Made by a program: the position numbers and the translations under genes. Of a DNA stretch of 64,000 bases, positions 1-8,324 are shown piece by piece. The notes beneath the pieces were generated by a model. It made no database searches. It saw only the letters and a program-made list of their open reading frames with translations, and was not told the origin of the DNA. The stretch comes from Sutcliffiella horikoshii (GTDB taxonomy: Bacteria > Bacillota > Bacilli > Bacillales > Bacillaceae_I): contig NZ_RXZI01000001.1 of the NCBI RefSeq assembly GCF_021991925.1, positions 992,001-1,056,000 on the forward strand, in the 5' to 3' direction. Each line of letters opens with the position of its first letter. Within the stretch, counting starts at the first letter, position 1.

Positions 1-1153
1 TCATTTTAGGATGGTATTGTTCCCCTTGTGTGTTGTACCATCTTAACTCAATATTTCCTTGTCCTTCCTCTACAAGTTCTGCACCCACAGGCCTGTTAGG
101 GAGTCCTATCTTCTGCTGCCCAAATGCATGTTCATTTGGATCAAGGATCAAGTTTATTGTCACTCCACGGTGCGCTGCAGCAATCAGCTCCTCGATGATC
201 TTTCTCTCGGCTAAATAGAACATACCGACCCATATCTCTTCTTTATCTTTAGAATTTTTAATTTCTTCAAGGGTATGATCTAGAATCTTCCGTTCGGTCA
301 GAAGTTGGACCGCAATTTCGCCTTCCTCTTCTTTACCTTTATATACAGGCAACTTCCCACCACCCGAAAAATCAAGGACAGCTTGTTCTGTTTTTAATAT
401 GTCCCCTATGATTGGGCCCTTCACCTCAAAAGCGGTGTTTGAATGAAGTCCACTTGCATCATGCGGATTGGCAGAAGAGATGATGGCACTTTTATCGGTG
501 GCGATCACCTTACGATGGTTTGCCTTTATATTCATCAGTTTAAGATAGGAACGGACCGTCGTATCAGGGGCACTTTTGGCCATCGGATTTTGTATCCATC
601 CAGAACCACCTTGTCCAAACCATTGGAAGAACACTCTCCAAAGTCCTGAATACAAGGGGTTGGAGTCCCTTAAGACTTTTACGTTCGTTTCAATGACTTT
701 TACTCCATTCTCTTCTAACTTTTTAAGTTCCTCCGCTTCATGCGACCCATACGTGGTGTTGATTTCATCCGTTATGAATACAATTTCCACCTCAGGATTC
801 TCCTCTTTTTTTGAAAGCAGGGTTTTCATTAATGTGTCACTCAATGGAGGATAGTCCATCTCTCCATCGTTATATCCATTGAAAAGAAACATATCCAACA
901 CAATGAATTCCTCTGCCTCTTCGATCACTTTGTAGATTCGATCAAAAATTTCATGTTCTACTTGAAAATCATCTTTCTCTCCATATGTTAAATCGTAGAG
1001 GAAATCCACGTCCGTCACATAGTGGATATCTCCTTCATAGGAAACACCTTCAGGCAACGGCTTATAACTGTGATAGATGCTTGTAAGAGCAACAATCAAA
1101 AAAAGCACTAATAAAATGGTTAATCCTCTATTTTTCATTATCCATTTCTTCAT
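1..1153 (-). CDS. Phospholipase D-like protein, partial at the left edge
   Basis: The reading frame begins with ATG at 1153 behind a GGGGGA ribosome binding site and stays open to base 1, so the C-terminus lies outside the window. The first 25 residues form a hydrophobic signal anchor (GLTILLVLFLIVALTS), which places the protein at the membrane with an outward catalytic part. A phospholipase D HxK motif, NHRKVIATD, lies near residue 212 and is followed by SSANPHDASGLHSNTAFE. The first two residues of a second HxK motif (YHPKM) appear near residue 380, exactly at the edge. Two such motifs define the PLD/cardiolipin synthase superfamily. The substrate is not evident. It is followed on the minus strand by a sugar dehydrogenase unit with its own terminator, so it is probably transcribed separately. 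Confidence 0.8.
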   Translation of the reverse strand, partial: MKKWIMKNRGLTILLVLFLIVALTSIYHSYKPLPEGVSYEGDIHYVTDVDFLYDLTYGEKDDFQVEHEIFDRIYKVIEEAEEFIVLDMFLFNGYNDGEMDYPPLSDTLMKTLLSKKEENPEVEIVFITDEINTTYGSHEAEELKKLEENGVKVIETNVKVLRDSNPLYSGLWRVFFQWFGQGGSGWIQNPMAKSAPDTTVRSYLKLMNIKANHRKVIATDKSAIISSANPHDASGLHSNTAFEVKGPIIGDILKTEQAVLDFSGGGKLPVYKGKEEEGEIAVQLLTERKILDHTLEEIKNSKDKEEIWVGMFYLAERKIIEELIAAAHRGVTINLILDPNEHAFGQQKIGLPNRPVGAELVEEGQGNIELRWYNTQGEQYHPKM

Positions 1154-1193
1154 TAAATTTCCCCCTATATATCATAAAAACAGATGCATAATA

Positions 1194-1222
1194 AAAAAGC
1201 TTGCCTGCTCTACAAGCTTTTT
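1194..1222 (-). terminator. Intrinsic terminator of the sugar dehydrogenase gene
   Basis: The arms AAAAAGCTTG and CAAGCTTTTT flank a nine-base loop. Read on the minus strand the hairpin ends in a T run, just after the stop codon at 1249. Confidence 0.75.
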
Positions 1223-1248
1223 CACCTATCTTTTTTCCTCTTAAATCC

Positions 1249-2355
1249 CTACTCAGGACTTATGTCAAGCTTTATAAATTGGTCATCATCTGGTCCCGGG
1301 GTCCCTCTTCCATCCGTATTATTCGTTATAAAATATAAATTATTTCCGTCAACGAATACATCCCGGATTCTCCCGTTTTGATTCCAAATTGTTGCTTGCT
1401 TACCAAAACGCAACTCGAATTCCAGGATCATTTCACCTCTTAGGTTTGCAACCAATAACACACCATCTTTAAATACTAAACCTGAAGGAGCCCATGTTTG
1501 TGAACCTGAGTGGAATAATGGTGCTTCCATGCCTTCGGGATGTTCATCTCCTGTGCCTTTTGGCCAACCGTAGTTTTTCCCTTTTTTGATTTGATTGATT
1601 TCATCAAAAGCAGAGGGACCATGCTCTGAGGCATACATCTCCCCTGTCTCTTCATTCCAGGCGACACCTTGCGGATTACGATGACCAAAACTATAAATGT
1701 AAGAATTGGGATACGGGTTATCGCTAGGTACCGTGCCATCTAAGTTCATGCGTATTATACTACCAGGTAGTGTGTCGGAGTCTTGTGCAAGATCTGGTTT
1801 GTTGGCATCGCCTATTGTTGCATATAATTTATTATCTGGTCCGATTTTTACCCTTCCCCCATTATGGAAAATAGCACCTTCTATCTCATCTAAAAGCACT
1901 TTTTGTTCTATCCACTTATCCTGATCATATTTTATCACTACCAGTCTATTTTTCACTTCCTGCTCTGTTCCATAGGTGTGATAAACAAATGCAAGTCCGT
2001 TCCTTTCAAAATCAGGATGCAATGCCATACCGAGCAAGCCACCTTCCCCGTAAACCAACAGTGGCTCATTGAGAATGACTTCCTCCTTTTTCATCCCTTC
2101 CCCATCTACCTTAACTATGGCGCCTGTTCTCTCTGTAATATAGAAAGAATCCTCACTTTTACTGATAGACCAAGGAATTTGTAAATTTGTCGCAAGCACT
2201 TCCCTTTTGGATGCACTAAATACTGTTTCTTGTACGCCTTCTTTTGGTGTAGCGTTCGTCTCTTTTGATTCATTTTCGCTTTCCGACTGGTTACCTAGGG
2301 TACAAGCAGTTAACATTAATATAAGAAGAATTAATATAAATAGTTTCTTTTTCAC
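1249..2355 (-). CDS. PQQ-dependent sugar dehydrogenase-like lipoprotein
   Basis: This 368-residue protein belongs to the glucose/sorbosone dehydrogenase (YliI/GSDH) beta-propeller family. The N-terminus is a lipoprotein signal peptide with the lipobox LTAC at residues 15-18, so the mature protein should be anchored to the outer face of the membrane. Family sequences seen include FHNGGRVKIGPDNKLYATIGD-type repeats around residues 160-185, GHRNPQGVAW near 225 and YASEHGPSAFDEIN near 240. The start is a GTG at 2355 behind GAGGGGTG. Family members oxidise aldose sugars using PQQ. No PQQ biosynthesis gene is visible here, so the cofactor and substrate are unproven. The gene stands alone between two terminators. 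Confidence 0.85.
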   Translation of the reverse strand: MKKKLFILILLILMLTACTLGNQSESENESKETNATPKEGVQETVFSASKREVLATNLQIPWSISKSEDSFYITERTGAIVKVDGEGMKKEEVILNEPLLVYGEGGLLGMALHPDFERNGLAFVYHTYGTEQEVKNRLVVIKYDQDKWIEQKVLLDEIEGAIFHNGGRVKIGPDNKLYATIGDANKPDLAQDSDTLPGSIIRMNLDGTVPSDNPYPNSYIYSFGHRNPQGVAWNEETGEMYASEHGPSAFDEINQIKKGKNYGWPKGTGDEHPEGMEAPLFHSGSQTWAPSGLVFKDGVLLVANLRGEMILEFELRFGKQATIWNQNGRIRDVFVDGNNLYFITNNTDGRGTPGPDDDQFIKLDISPE

Positions 2356-2420
2356 AGATACACCCCTCTATTCTTTTCCCTCCATTAATAGAGTCTAATC
2401 CAACTTTTAAAGGAAAATAC

Positions 2421-2449
2421 AAAAAAACAAGACGTTTTTTTACGTCTTG
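2421..2449 (-). terminator. Terminator after the DUF6501 gene
   Basis: The arms CAAGACGT (2428-2435) and ACGTCTTG (2442-2449) form a hairpin that runs into seven T residues on the minus strand. Confidence 0.75.
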
Positions 2450-2472
2450 TAGTCGTCAGGCTTTTTAATGAC

Positions 2473-2676
2473 TTAAACCTGCTCAAAGTATGTTTTGTAA
2501 TACCCACCAATATGTCCGCTGTTATCTTCTACAAATATAAATTCTTCTGTCTCATTCTTCACATCGTATATTTTCCCGACAGTAAGCATATTGTTCACAA
2601 GGTATTTTTTTGCGTCGGTATGTACACATTTCACTTTTTTGATTGATTCCTTCTTATCCCAAGTATTATGTATCAT
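2473..2676 (-). CDS. DUF6501 family small protein
   Basis: This 67-residue protein matches the pattern I recall for the Bacillaceae DUF6501 family: it opens MIHNTWDKKESIKKVKC and contains LTVGKIYDVKNETEEFIFV. No membrane segment, signal peptide or catalytic motif is visible, and its function is unknown. It is a single-gene unit, diverging from the methyltransferase gene at 2779 and ending at its own terminator. Confidence 0.7.
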   Translation of the reverse strand: MIHNTWDKKESIKKVKCVHTDAKKYLVNNMLTVGKIYDVKNETEEFIFVEDNSGHIGGYYKTYFEQV

Positions 2677-2778
2677 TGATCAACACCTCCAAAATCTTTA
2701 CGACTATATTTTACCTTAACCAATCCTGAAGAACAATCATAAGTCCTAACACATATGATTACTTGAGGTGATTTTTTA

Positions 2779-3480
2779 GTGATGAACCATACTTATACGG
2801 ACTTACTGGCATTGTTTGGGATAGGTGGTGCACACCCTGGTGGGATTGAGCTTACAAAATCAATACTGCTGGAAGAGGGGATTTCTGGTAAGAAACTTTT
2901 AGAGGTTGGATGTGGGACAGGACAATCTTCCACTTTTATCAGGTCATTGGGGATTGATATCACACCCATTGATAACCATCCTCTCATGGTACAAAAGGCA
3001 AATAAAAGGTTTGCCGAGGAAAACATGGAACTCTGTGCCCTGCAAATGAATGTTGAACAGTGCGAGTTTAAGGACTGCTCCTTTGACTTTATACTTTCCG
3101 AATCTGTCCTATCTTTTACCAATACCTCTAAAACCCTACCAGAACTATTTCGAGTGCTAAAGGATGACGGTATGCTAGTTGCTGTAGAAATGACAAAAAA
3201 GTCGTCCCTCCCATTAAAACTTGAAAAAAACATGAGAAAATTCTATGGCATGCCGTCTATATGGACCACGGAAGAATGGAAAAAACGTTTCATCTCATCA
3301 GGATTTCGCACGGTAGCTATATCCACTTTATCCTTAAAGGAACTTGAGCCTTCTGAACCGGATATCGATCCTTCTGCTGATATAGATGAATCCTTATTTG
3401 AAATTATGCATCAGCATGAAAAATTGACTCAGGAATCCCAGCAACATATAGAACTTAGTATTATTAGAGCAAAACGTTAA
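2779..3480 (+). CDS. Class I SAM-dependent methyltransferase
   Basis: This 233-residue protein has the SAM-binding motif I LLEVGCGTGQSS near residues 39-50 and an acidic motif II (DITPIDNHPLM) after it. It also has the post-II region DFILSESVLSFT, as in methyltransferase domain 11/25 proteins. GAGGTG at 2765-2770 can serve either GTG 2779 or ATG 2782. The substrate cannot be read from sequence; the closest family resemblance is to UbiE/small-molecule methyltransferases. It stands alone on the plus strand and ends in a hairpin shared with the convergent gene. Confidence 0.8.
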   Translation: MMNHTYTDLLALFGIGGAHPGGIELTKSILLEEGISGKKLLEVGCGTGQSSTFIRSLGIDITPIDNHPLMVQKANKRFAEENMELCALQMNVEQCEFKDCSFDFILSESVLSFTNTSKTLPELFRVLKDDGMLVAVEMTKKSSLPLKLEKNMRKFYGMPSIWTTEEWKKRFISSGFRTVAISTLSLKELEPSEPDIDPSADIDESLFEIMHQHEKLTQESQQHIELSIIRAKR

Positions 3481-3518
3481 AAGCTAAAGCCACCTCTTCC
3501 CGGCTTTAGCTTTCTTTT
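3481..3518. terminator. Shared terminator between convergent genes
   Basis: The arms AAGCTAAAGCC and GGCTTTAGCTT (3481-3512) are followed by TTCTTTT on the plus strand. The hairpin overlaps the stop codon of the minus-strand gene ending at 3506. Confidence 0.75.
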
Positions 3519-3958
3519 GCTAGTTTTTTTTCTTTGTTTTGGAAATCGTCCTTCATCACCATGGTAAGGAGATTACTTTTCCCGAATACATGTAACTCCT
3601 TATACAAACTGTCAGGCTTGAAATTCACTAACCGAACAGGAAAAAACTTGTTTGTGAAAATATAGGCCCCCTTAGAGGATCGACCTATCTGTTTAAAGAC
3701 AATTTTGCGTATGTCTGTGCAAGCAATTTCGTTGGTGATAAGAACAATATGTAAGAACATTACTTGATAGTGAATGGAAGAATCATTCACTTTCACTTGA
3801 TAACGAATGAAATAAGAAAAAACGATGATAAAAGCAATGGATAATTGTACAAGCGCTCTACCGTAATTAGCATGAAGAAGTTGATAGATACCCTGAACCA
3901 ACATTAGTGATAAGATAAAACTGTGAACAACAGTGGGATATTTAGCATGGTAGGTCAT
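3506..3958 (-). CDS. Small membrane protein with a PH-like cytoplasmic part
   Basis: I do not recognise a named family. The protein of about 150 residues has two closely spaced N-terminal membrane segments (VVHSFILSLMLVQGIYQLL and ALVQLSIAFIIVFSYFI). A soluble part rich in beta strands follows (VKVNDSSIHYQVMF, IFTNKFFPVRLVNF) and resembles bacterial PH-like domains. ATG at 3958 is preferred because GGAGGAG lies seven bases upstream; the ATG two codons earlier touches the ribosome binding site. It converges on the methyltransferase gene, with which it shares a terminator. Confidence 0.6.
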   Translation of the reverse strand: MTYHAKYPTVVHSFILSLMLVQGIYQLLHANYGRALVQLSIAFIIVFSYFIRYQVKVNDSSIHYQVMFLHIVLITNEIACTDIRKIVFKQIGRSSKGAYIFTNKFFPVRLVNFKPDSLYKELHVFGKSNLLTMVMKDDFQNKEKKLAKES

Positions 3959-4185
3959 AGACATACTCCTCCGTTCCTTCCAAAGTAGGGTAAGTTTGGT
4001 TACCTGTACTTATTCTCCCAATAAAATTCCAATTTCATCCTTATTTTTGTGAAAACTAGGTAATATCTACAATATATATCATCCCATGGCAACATTTATA
4101 TAGTGAAACCCATGTACTTTCTTGTTAGGATGTTAATTAGAGTGTCCGAGAGTTGATGATTAACACAACAAGGAGGAACTTCTTT

Positions 4186-4773
4186 ATGAAAAAATTTATT
4201 ACAATTTCAACTGCTGCTGTAGCCTTTTTTGCAGGCACAGGCTTTCATGCACAAGCAGCAGAATCACATAAAGTACAATCCGGCGATTCGCTGTGGAATA
4301 TAGGTAAAACGTACGGAGTTTCCGTAAAGGAAATGAAAGAAATGAACAATAAAAATAACCATCTGATTTTCCCTGGTGAGGCATTGCAATTACCTGAGAA
4401 AGTTTCCGATGGAGAAAAAGAATTATTGGCTAGACTTGTTCATGCCGAATCAAAAGGGGAACCATATGAAGGAAAAGTTGCAGTAGCAACGGTAGTATTA
4501 AATCGTGTAGATAGTGAGACTTTCCCGGATTCCATCAAGGAAGTCATTTATGAAACCTCTCCTGGTGGCATTTATCAATTCTCACCAGTTGGAAACGGAC
4601 AAATAGATAAAGCTGCTGATGAAGAAGCACTTAAAGCAGTAGAAGAAGCAATTGCCTTCCGTGGGGACGGAAACAATTCTCTATACTTTTTTAACCCAGA
4701 TAAAACAAGTGACCAATGGATTCGTACTAGAAAAGTAACGAAAACAATTGGTAATCATGTCTTTGCCCAATAA
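4186..4773 (+). CDS. ykvT: LysM and SleB-type cell wall hydrolase (YkvT-like)
   Basis: AGGAGG at 4171 selects ATG 4186, giving 195 residues. A signal peptide ends at about HAQA-AES. A LysM peptidoglycan-binding domain follows (HKVQSGDSLWNIGKTYGV, about residues 27-70). A Hydrolase_2 domain of the SleB/CwlJ type fills the rest, with the conserved ARLVHAESKGEPYEGK and AVATVVLNRVDS. The first Glu of HAESKGEP matches the catalytic Glu of SleB lytic transglycosylases. Its tail-to-tail partner is a YkvS-like gene, and ykvS and ykvT are also neighbours in B. subtilis. It is probably exported and involved in cortex or wall turnover. Confidence 0.85.
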   Translation: MKKFITISTAAVAFFAGTGFHAQAAESHKVQSGDSLWNIGKTYGVSVKEMKEMNNKNNHLIFPGEALQLPEKVSDGEKELLARLVHAESKGEPYEGKVAVATVVLNRVDSETFPDSIKEVIYETSPGGIYQFSPVGNGQIDKAADEEALKAVEEAIAFRGDGNNSLYFFNPDKTSDQWIRTRKVTKTIGNHVFAQ

Positions 4774-4783
4774 GTTAGTAAAC

Positions 4784-4824
4784 AAAAACGAGGTGTTGGA
4801 TCTCTTATCCAACACCTCGTTTTT
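4784..4824. terminator. Bidirectional terminator between ykvT and ykvS
   Basis: This is an 18-bp perfect stem (arms 4784-4801 and 4807-4824) with a five-base loop. It has T runs on both strands and overlaps the ykvS stop codon. Confidence 0.9.
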
Positions 4825-5014
4825 ATATGGCTTTATAGTTTTTATGATTGATTACTGTCCGGATTGGTTCTCCGGTATTAGGATTCTTCCCTAACTCCAC
4901 AATCACTGAGCTATCTCGTACAACAATGACTGTTCCCTTACTTCCTTTTTTTGATCCCTTATTTATCTGTATCATATCCCCGACTTGAACGTTGGTCGTG
5001 TTCGTTTCTTCCAT
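4823..5014 (-). CDS. ykvS: YkvS-like DUF2187 protein
   Basis: This 63-residue protein has a KOW-like beta fold: VGDMIQINKGSKKGSKGTV and VIVELGKNP near the middle, ending KNYKAI. ATG 5014 is chosen because AAGGTGG lies eight bases upstream; the earlier in-frame GTG lies inside that site. DUF2187 proteins are small and of unknown function. The convergent arrangement with the YkvT-like gene supports the name. Confidence 0.8.
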   Translation of the reverse strand: MEETNTTNVQVGDMIQINKGSKKGSKGTVIVVRDSSVIVELGKNPNTGEPIRTVINHKNYKAI

Positions 5015-5072
5015 GATAAATTCCACCTTTACTACTCAATTTTTATTGTACTATCTATCCTTTATTATCCCC

Positions 5073-5936
5073 TTATTCCGCTAAATATCTTTTTATATGA
5101 AAAAAAGTTGTCTCCCTGATGGCATCATTTTCGTTAAAAAGCTGATGATTTCCTTCATCTATTAGGATACATTTCGAAAGAGGATATTTGTCCAATAGAA
5201 AACGGATATTGTATTTCCAATCAACCGTAGTATCTTTATTCCCCTGTACGATGAAAAGATTCTCGTTACTAATTGGAAGTTTCGGAAGGTTATTATGCCA
5301 TTTCGTGAAAGAATGCAGCCAATTTACTGGCAATGCAGAAAACTGAAGGGGATCATTTTTTACGAATTTGAGATAGTCCAAATCCGATGAGTTTTTACGG
5401 AAAGTCCTTTTTATATGCTTCACTTTCTTCCCAATGATTTTAACACCAATTTTCGAAAAAGACCACAGATATGGTTGTACTAAAGGGGAAACCATGATTA
5501 TTTTGTTGAAAGAATTTACTCCGTTGTTGATATAATCCAGAACGATCGCAGCTCCTGTGCTATGCCCAATGACTGACCATTTCGAATCGTTTAAACCTTG
5601 TTTTTTATAATGACACTGCACCGCATGGAGTGCTGTTGAATAGTCATTAAACTCCTCGATATCGCCTCTATCTCCAAAGGAGTGACCATGGCCTGGTAAA
5701 TCAAATGTAACAATACCATAGCCCTCAGACAATAAAGATTCAATCAGTTTTGAAAAGGCACCAGAATGATCCAGATAGCCATGCACGATGGTTACTAGCC
5801 CTTTTCTTTTATTAGGAACAAAGGATTGGACGAAAATATCAAGATGTTTATGGACGATACGGTTACTTTCATGAATGGAAGCCCACTGTTTTAAACCGTA
5901 ATAAAGCAGATATTCATTATTATCAAAATTTTCCAT
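5073..5936 (-). CDS. Alpha/beta hydrolase, lysophospholipase/monoacylglycerol lipase type
   Basis: This 287-residue protein has the fold's landmarks in order: the oxyanion region VTIVHGYLDHSGAF near residue 50, FDLPGHGHS, and the nucleophile elbow GHSTG near residue 122. The acid GNKDTTVDW near residue 235 and the final His EGNHQLFNE near residue 265 complete the catalytic triad. These match the Hydrolase_4 (lysophospholipase/PldB) family. No signal peptide is seen. ATG 5936 is preferred, with AGGATG upstream, over the TTG five codons earlier. Substrate unknown; the gene is monocistronic. Confidence 0.8.
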   Translation of the reverse strand: MENFDNNEYLLYYGLKQWASIHESNRIVHKHLDIFVQSFVPNKRKGLVTIVHGYLDHSGAFSKLIESLLSEGYGIVTFDLPGHGHSFGDRGDIEEFNDYSTALHAVQCHYKKQGLNDSKWSVIGHSTGAAIVLDYINNGVNSFNKIIMVSPLVQPYLWSFSKIGVKIIGKKVKHIKRTFRKNSSDLDYLKFVKNDPLQFSALPVNWLHSFTKWHNNLPKLPISNENLFIVQGNKDTTVDWKYNIRFLLDKYPLSKCILIDEGNHQLFNENDAIRETTFFHIKRYLAE

Positions 5937-6084
5937 AGGAATCATCCTCAACTTAATACTATTGGTACAATGCTTTTTTAACTTACTTACCTATCTTACC
6001 TTATTATGAACAAAAAAATTGTATATTTCTTTGCTCAATATCAAAACATAACAGTAAATGCTAAGAAAGAGGTGTTTGAAAGGT

Positions 6085-6621
6085 ATGAAGATAAAAGGTA
6101 TAGTGGTTACTGGACTTGCTCTCACCATGCTTGCTACTGGTTGTGGGAATGTAGATGATTATGGAACTGCAAGAAGAGGTAATCAAGGAGATGCGCTTAA
6201 TGTTAATTACGATAACATGGGGCGCTATACAGAAAATGTAAGAAGAGATGGCGTCAACCCAAGACGTGTCAATGAAACAAACCAACCACGCCTGGAAGTT
6301 GCCGACGAAGCATCCAAACGTATCACGGATCTTAAAGAAGTAAGAACCTGCAATGTTCTCGTTACCAACCGTAACGCCTATGTAGCAGCTGTATTGGAAG
6401 GTCAAGAAAATACGGATTTGAGCAAGGATGTTGAAGAGAAGATTGCTAATGAAGTTCGACAATCAGATCGTAACATCCGTAATGTATATGTATCTGTGAA
6501 CCCTGAATTTGTTGACCGTATGGAAGGTTATACAAATGATATTAATCAAGGTCGTCCAATCAGAGGTATTTTCGATGAGTTTACAGAAATGGTTCAACGT
6601 GTTTTTCCTAACCCGAGATAA
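6085..6621 (+). CDS. YhcN/YlaJ family sporulation lipoprotein
   Basis: This 178-residue lipoprotein has the signal KGIVVTGLALTMLATGCGN with the lipobox Cys near residue 20. It carries the YhcN/YlaJ domain, with RLEVADEASKRITDLKEV, an NVLVTNRNAYVAAVLEG strand and VYVSVNPEFVDRMEGYTND. Known members sit in the inner spore membrane or coat and contribute to germination. ATG 6085 fits AAAGAGGTG upstream better than the earlier TTG-like starts. The gene ends at a strong terminator and probably has a sporulation-specific promoter, which I did not identify. Confidence 0.85.
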   Translation: MKIKGIVVTGLALTMLATGCGNVDDYGTARRGNQGDALNVNYDNMGRYTENVRRDGVNPRRVNETNQPRLEVADEASKRITDLKEVRTCNVLVTNRNAYVAAVLEGQENTDLSKDVEEKIANEVRQSDRNIRNVYVSVNPEFVDRMEGYTNDINQGRPIRGIFDEFTEMVQRVFPNPR

Positions 6622-6636
6622 CATTTAAATACCACT

Positions 6637-6679
6637 AATAAAAACAAGAGGACCTGTTAGGTTCCCTCTTGTTTTTATT
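6637..6679 (+). terminator. Terminator of the YhcN/YlaJ gene
   Basis: The 15-bp arms AATAAAAACAAGAGG and CCTCTTGTTTTTATT run from 6637 to 6679 and end in a T-rich 3' arm. Confidence 0.85.
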
Positions 6680-6683
6680 TGAA

Positions 6684-6866
6684 GGCTCTTTACGTAAACA
6701 TTGTTGCTTTTACGTATTGATAAAATCGCCTTTATATCCGTTATTATCATGCTCGTTTCCTTGTAGCACTAAAGTTATTACTGTGTACTTTAAAGATTCT
6801 AATCAGTAAAAAGTCCAATTGCCGACTTTTTACTATAAAATAGCAACAATCTTTTAGAAAAAAGCC
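6684..6866 (-). mobile_element. MITE of family M, copy 1 (183 bp)
   Basis: The ends GGCTCTTTACGTAAACATTG and the complement of CAATCTTTTAGAAAAAAGCC form an imperfect terminal inverted repeat of about 25 bp. The element is flanked by a perfect 8-bp duplication, TATTTGAA (6676-6683 and 6867-6874). Near its right half lies the internal hairpin GTAAAAAGTCC...GACTTTTTAC. It contains no coding sequence. It is inverted relative to the copy at 17804. Confidence 0.85.
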
Positions 6867-6881
6867 TATTTGAAAGAGTTG

Positions 6882-7046
6882 TTAATCTTCGTATATAATT
6901 TTGTCCGCTCTTGCTTCTACATGATCAACTGTTGATGTATTCATGACTTCTACCATCTTGTTCGTTATTTTTTCAATTTCCGACGGGGAATAGCCCAATT
7001 TCTCCAATGCTACGGTTGCAAAAGATATGGCCTCACCTATACGCAT
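6882..7046 (-). CDS. Small conserved-looking protein of 54 residues
   Basis: ATG 7046 has AGAGGTG six bases upstream. The frame encodes 54 residues opening MRIGEAISFATVALEKLGYS and ending ARADKIIYED, with a helical, amphipathic pattern and no membrane segment. I do not recognise the family. Codon use and the ribosome binding site look like a real gene. It lies 56 bases downstream of yaaN on the same strand and may be the last gene of xpaC-yaaN; MITE copy 1 follows immediately. Confidence 0.6.
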   Translation of the reverse strand: MRIGEAISFATVALEKLGYSPSEIEKITNKMVEVMNTSTVDHVEARADKIIYED

Positions 7047-7102
7047 ATTATCACCTCTACTCCCTATTATTCACAGGAAAGGCAATAAATATCAGGAAAA
7101 TG

Positions 7103-8305
7103 TCAGTCTCTCTTGGCTTTGGAACGGACTTCAAGCAGCTTGGTCTTCAAATCGTTTTCCATCTGGACTAGTTCAAGCTCCACCTGATGGCGCTTTTCAC
7201 GACCTTCTTGTTGAATTTGCAATGTTTCCTCCAAGGTTTCGATTAAATTCTCTTGGGTTTTCTTCAGCGTTTCTATATCCACTAGCCCTCTTTCATTCTC
7301 CCTTGCAGCTGAAATGGTATTCTGTTTCAGCATTTCGGAATTCCGTAAAAGTAGCTCATTGGTGGTTTCGGAAACGTTCTTCTGCGTGTCCACTGCTTTC
7401 TGTTGGTTATACAAGGATACTGCAATAACAAGCTGATTCTTCCACAATGGAATCGCAGTAAGAATGGAAGATTGTATTCTCTCGACCAATGTTTGATTAG
7501 TATGCTGGATCATTCTGATTTGTGGAGCCATCTGTAGGGTGATCTGCCTACTGATTTTCAAATCGTGTGTTCTTTTTTGAAGTCTATCTGCAAATTGCAT
7601 CATGTCACTGACTGCCTGTACATCCATCTGATTATTTGTTTCCCTTGCCTTCCGCTCCAGTTCAGGAATAATGGTGGCTTGGATTTCATCAAATTTGTGT
7701 TCTGCAGCTGCAATGTAAATATTCAATGCCTGGAAATAGTCTTTATTTTTATCATACAGGGATTCCAGCATAATATTGTCACGTTGCAGCACTTTTTTAA
7801 AGCTTTCCAGCTGGTCGGAGATTTTGTCAATTTCAAAACCGATCTTTCTATATTTGGCGAATAACTGTTGGACAGAGTTATTTACATTTCCAAACAGCTT
7901 GCCGAAAAACCCTTTCTTTTGAGGCTCCAGCTCCCCAGGTTTCACTTCTTTGATCTTTCTCATCAAATCTGAGACAACTTCCCCAACTGGACCGGCATCT
8001 TTTGCCTGCACATGGGACAGGATCGAGTTGGAAAAGGTAGAAAGCTCGTTTTGGGCCGTAATCCCGTAGGAGGAAATGGCTTGCTGATCTGTCGGGTCTA
8101 TTTGTTTCGCAATTTCCAAAGCACGGGCCTTATATTCCGCTGATAAGGAATCCATCACTTTTTCTTTCTGCGGTTCAGGCTGCGCATTGGTTTCCCGGTG
8201 AGGAATCATCTCATTTTCCACCTCTGGAGTGGAGAATGGATTTTTCAATAGGTCGTTCAGCGTCTCATCTTTAACTTGTTCTTTGAATTTATCATTATTA
8301 TTCAT
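7103..8305 (-). CDS. yaaN: TelA family toxic anion resistance protein (YaaN-like)
   Basis: This 400-residue, largely coiled-coil cytoplasmic protein has the TelA/KlaA signature. After a disordered acidic N-terminus come FFGKLFGNVNNSVQQLFAKY, KVLQRDNIMLESLYDKN and QMAPQIRMIQHTNQTLVERI. A bundle of C-terminal helices follows. It directly follows xpaC, as in the B. subtilis xpaC-yaaN operon. ATG 8305 is selected by GGGGTG eight bases upstream. The family is linked to tellurite and cell-envelope stress, but its mechanism is unsettled; the name describes phenotype only. Confidence 0.85.
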   Translation of the reverse strand: MNNNDKFKEQVKDETLNDLLKNPFSTPEVENEMIPHRETNAQPEPQKEKVMDSLSAEYKARALEIAKQIDPTDQQAISSYGITAQNELSTFSNSILSHVQAKDAGPVGEVVSDLMRKIKEVKPGELEPQKKGFFGKLFGNVNNSVQQLFAKYRKIGFEIDKISDQLESFKKVLQRDNIMLESLYDKNKDYFQALNIYIAAAEHKFDEIQATIIPELERKARETNNQMDVQAVSDMMQFADRLQKRTHDLKISRQITLQMAPQIRMIQHTNQTLVERIQSSILTAIPLWKNQLVIAVSLYNQQKAVDTQKNVSETTNELLLRNSEMLKQNTISAARENERGLVDIETLKKTQENLIETLEETLQIQQEGREKRHQVELELVQMENDLKTKLLEVRSKAKRD

Positions 8306-8324
8306 TGTCATTTCACCCCATAAG

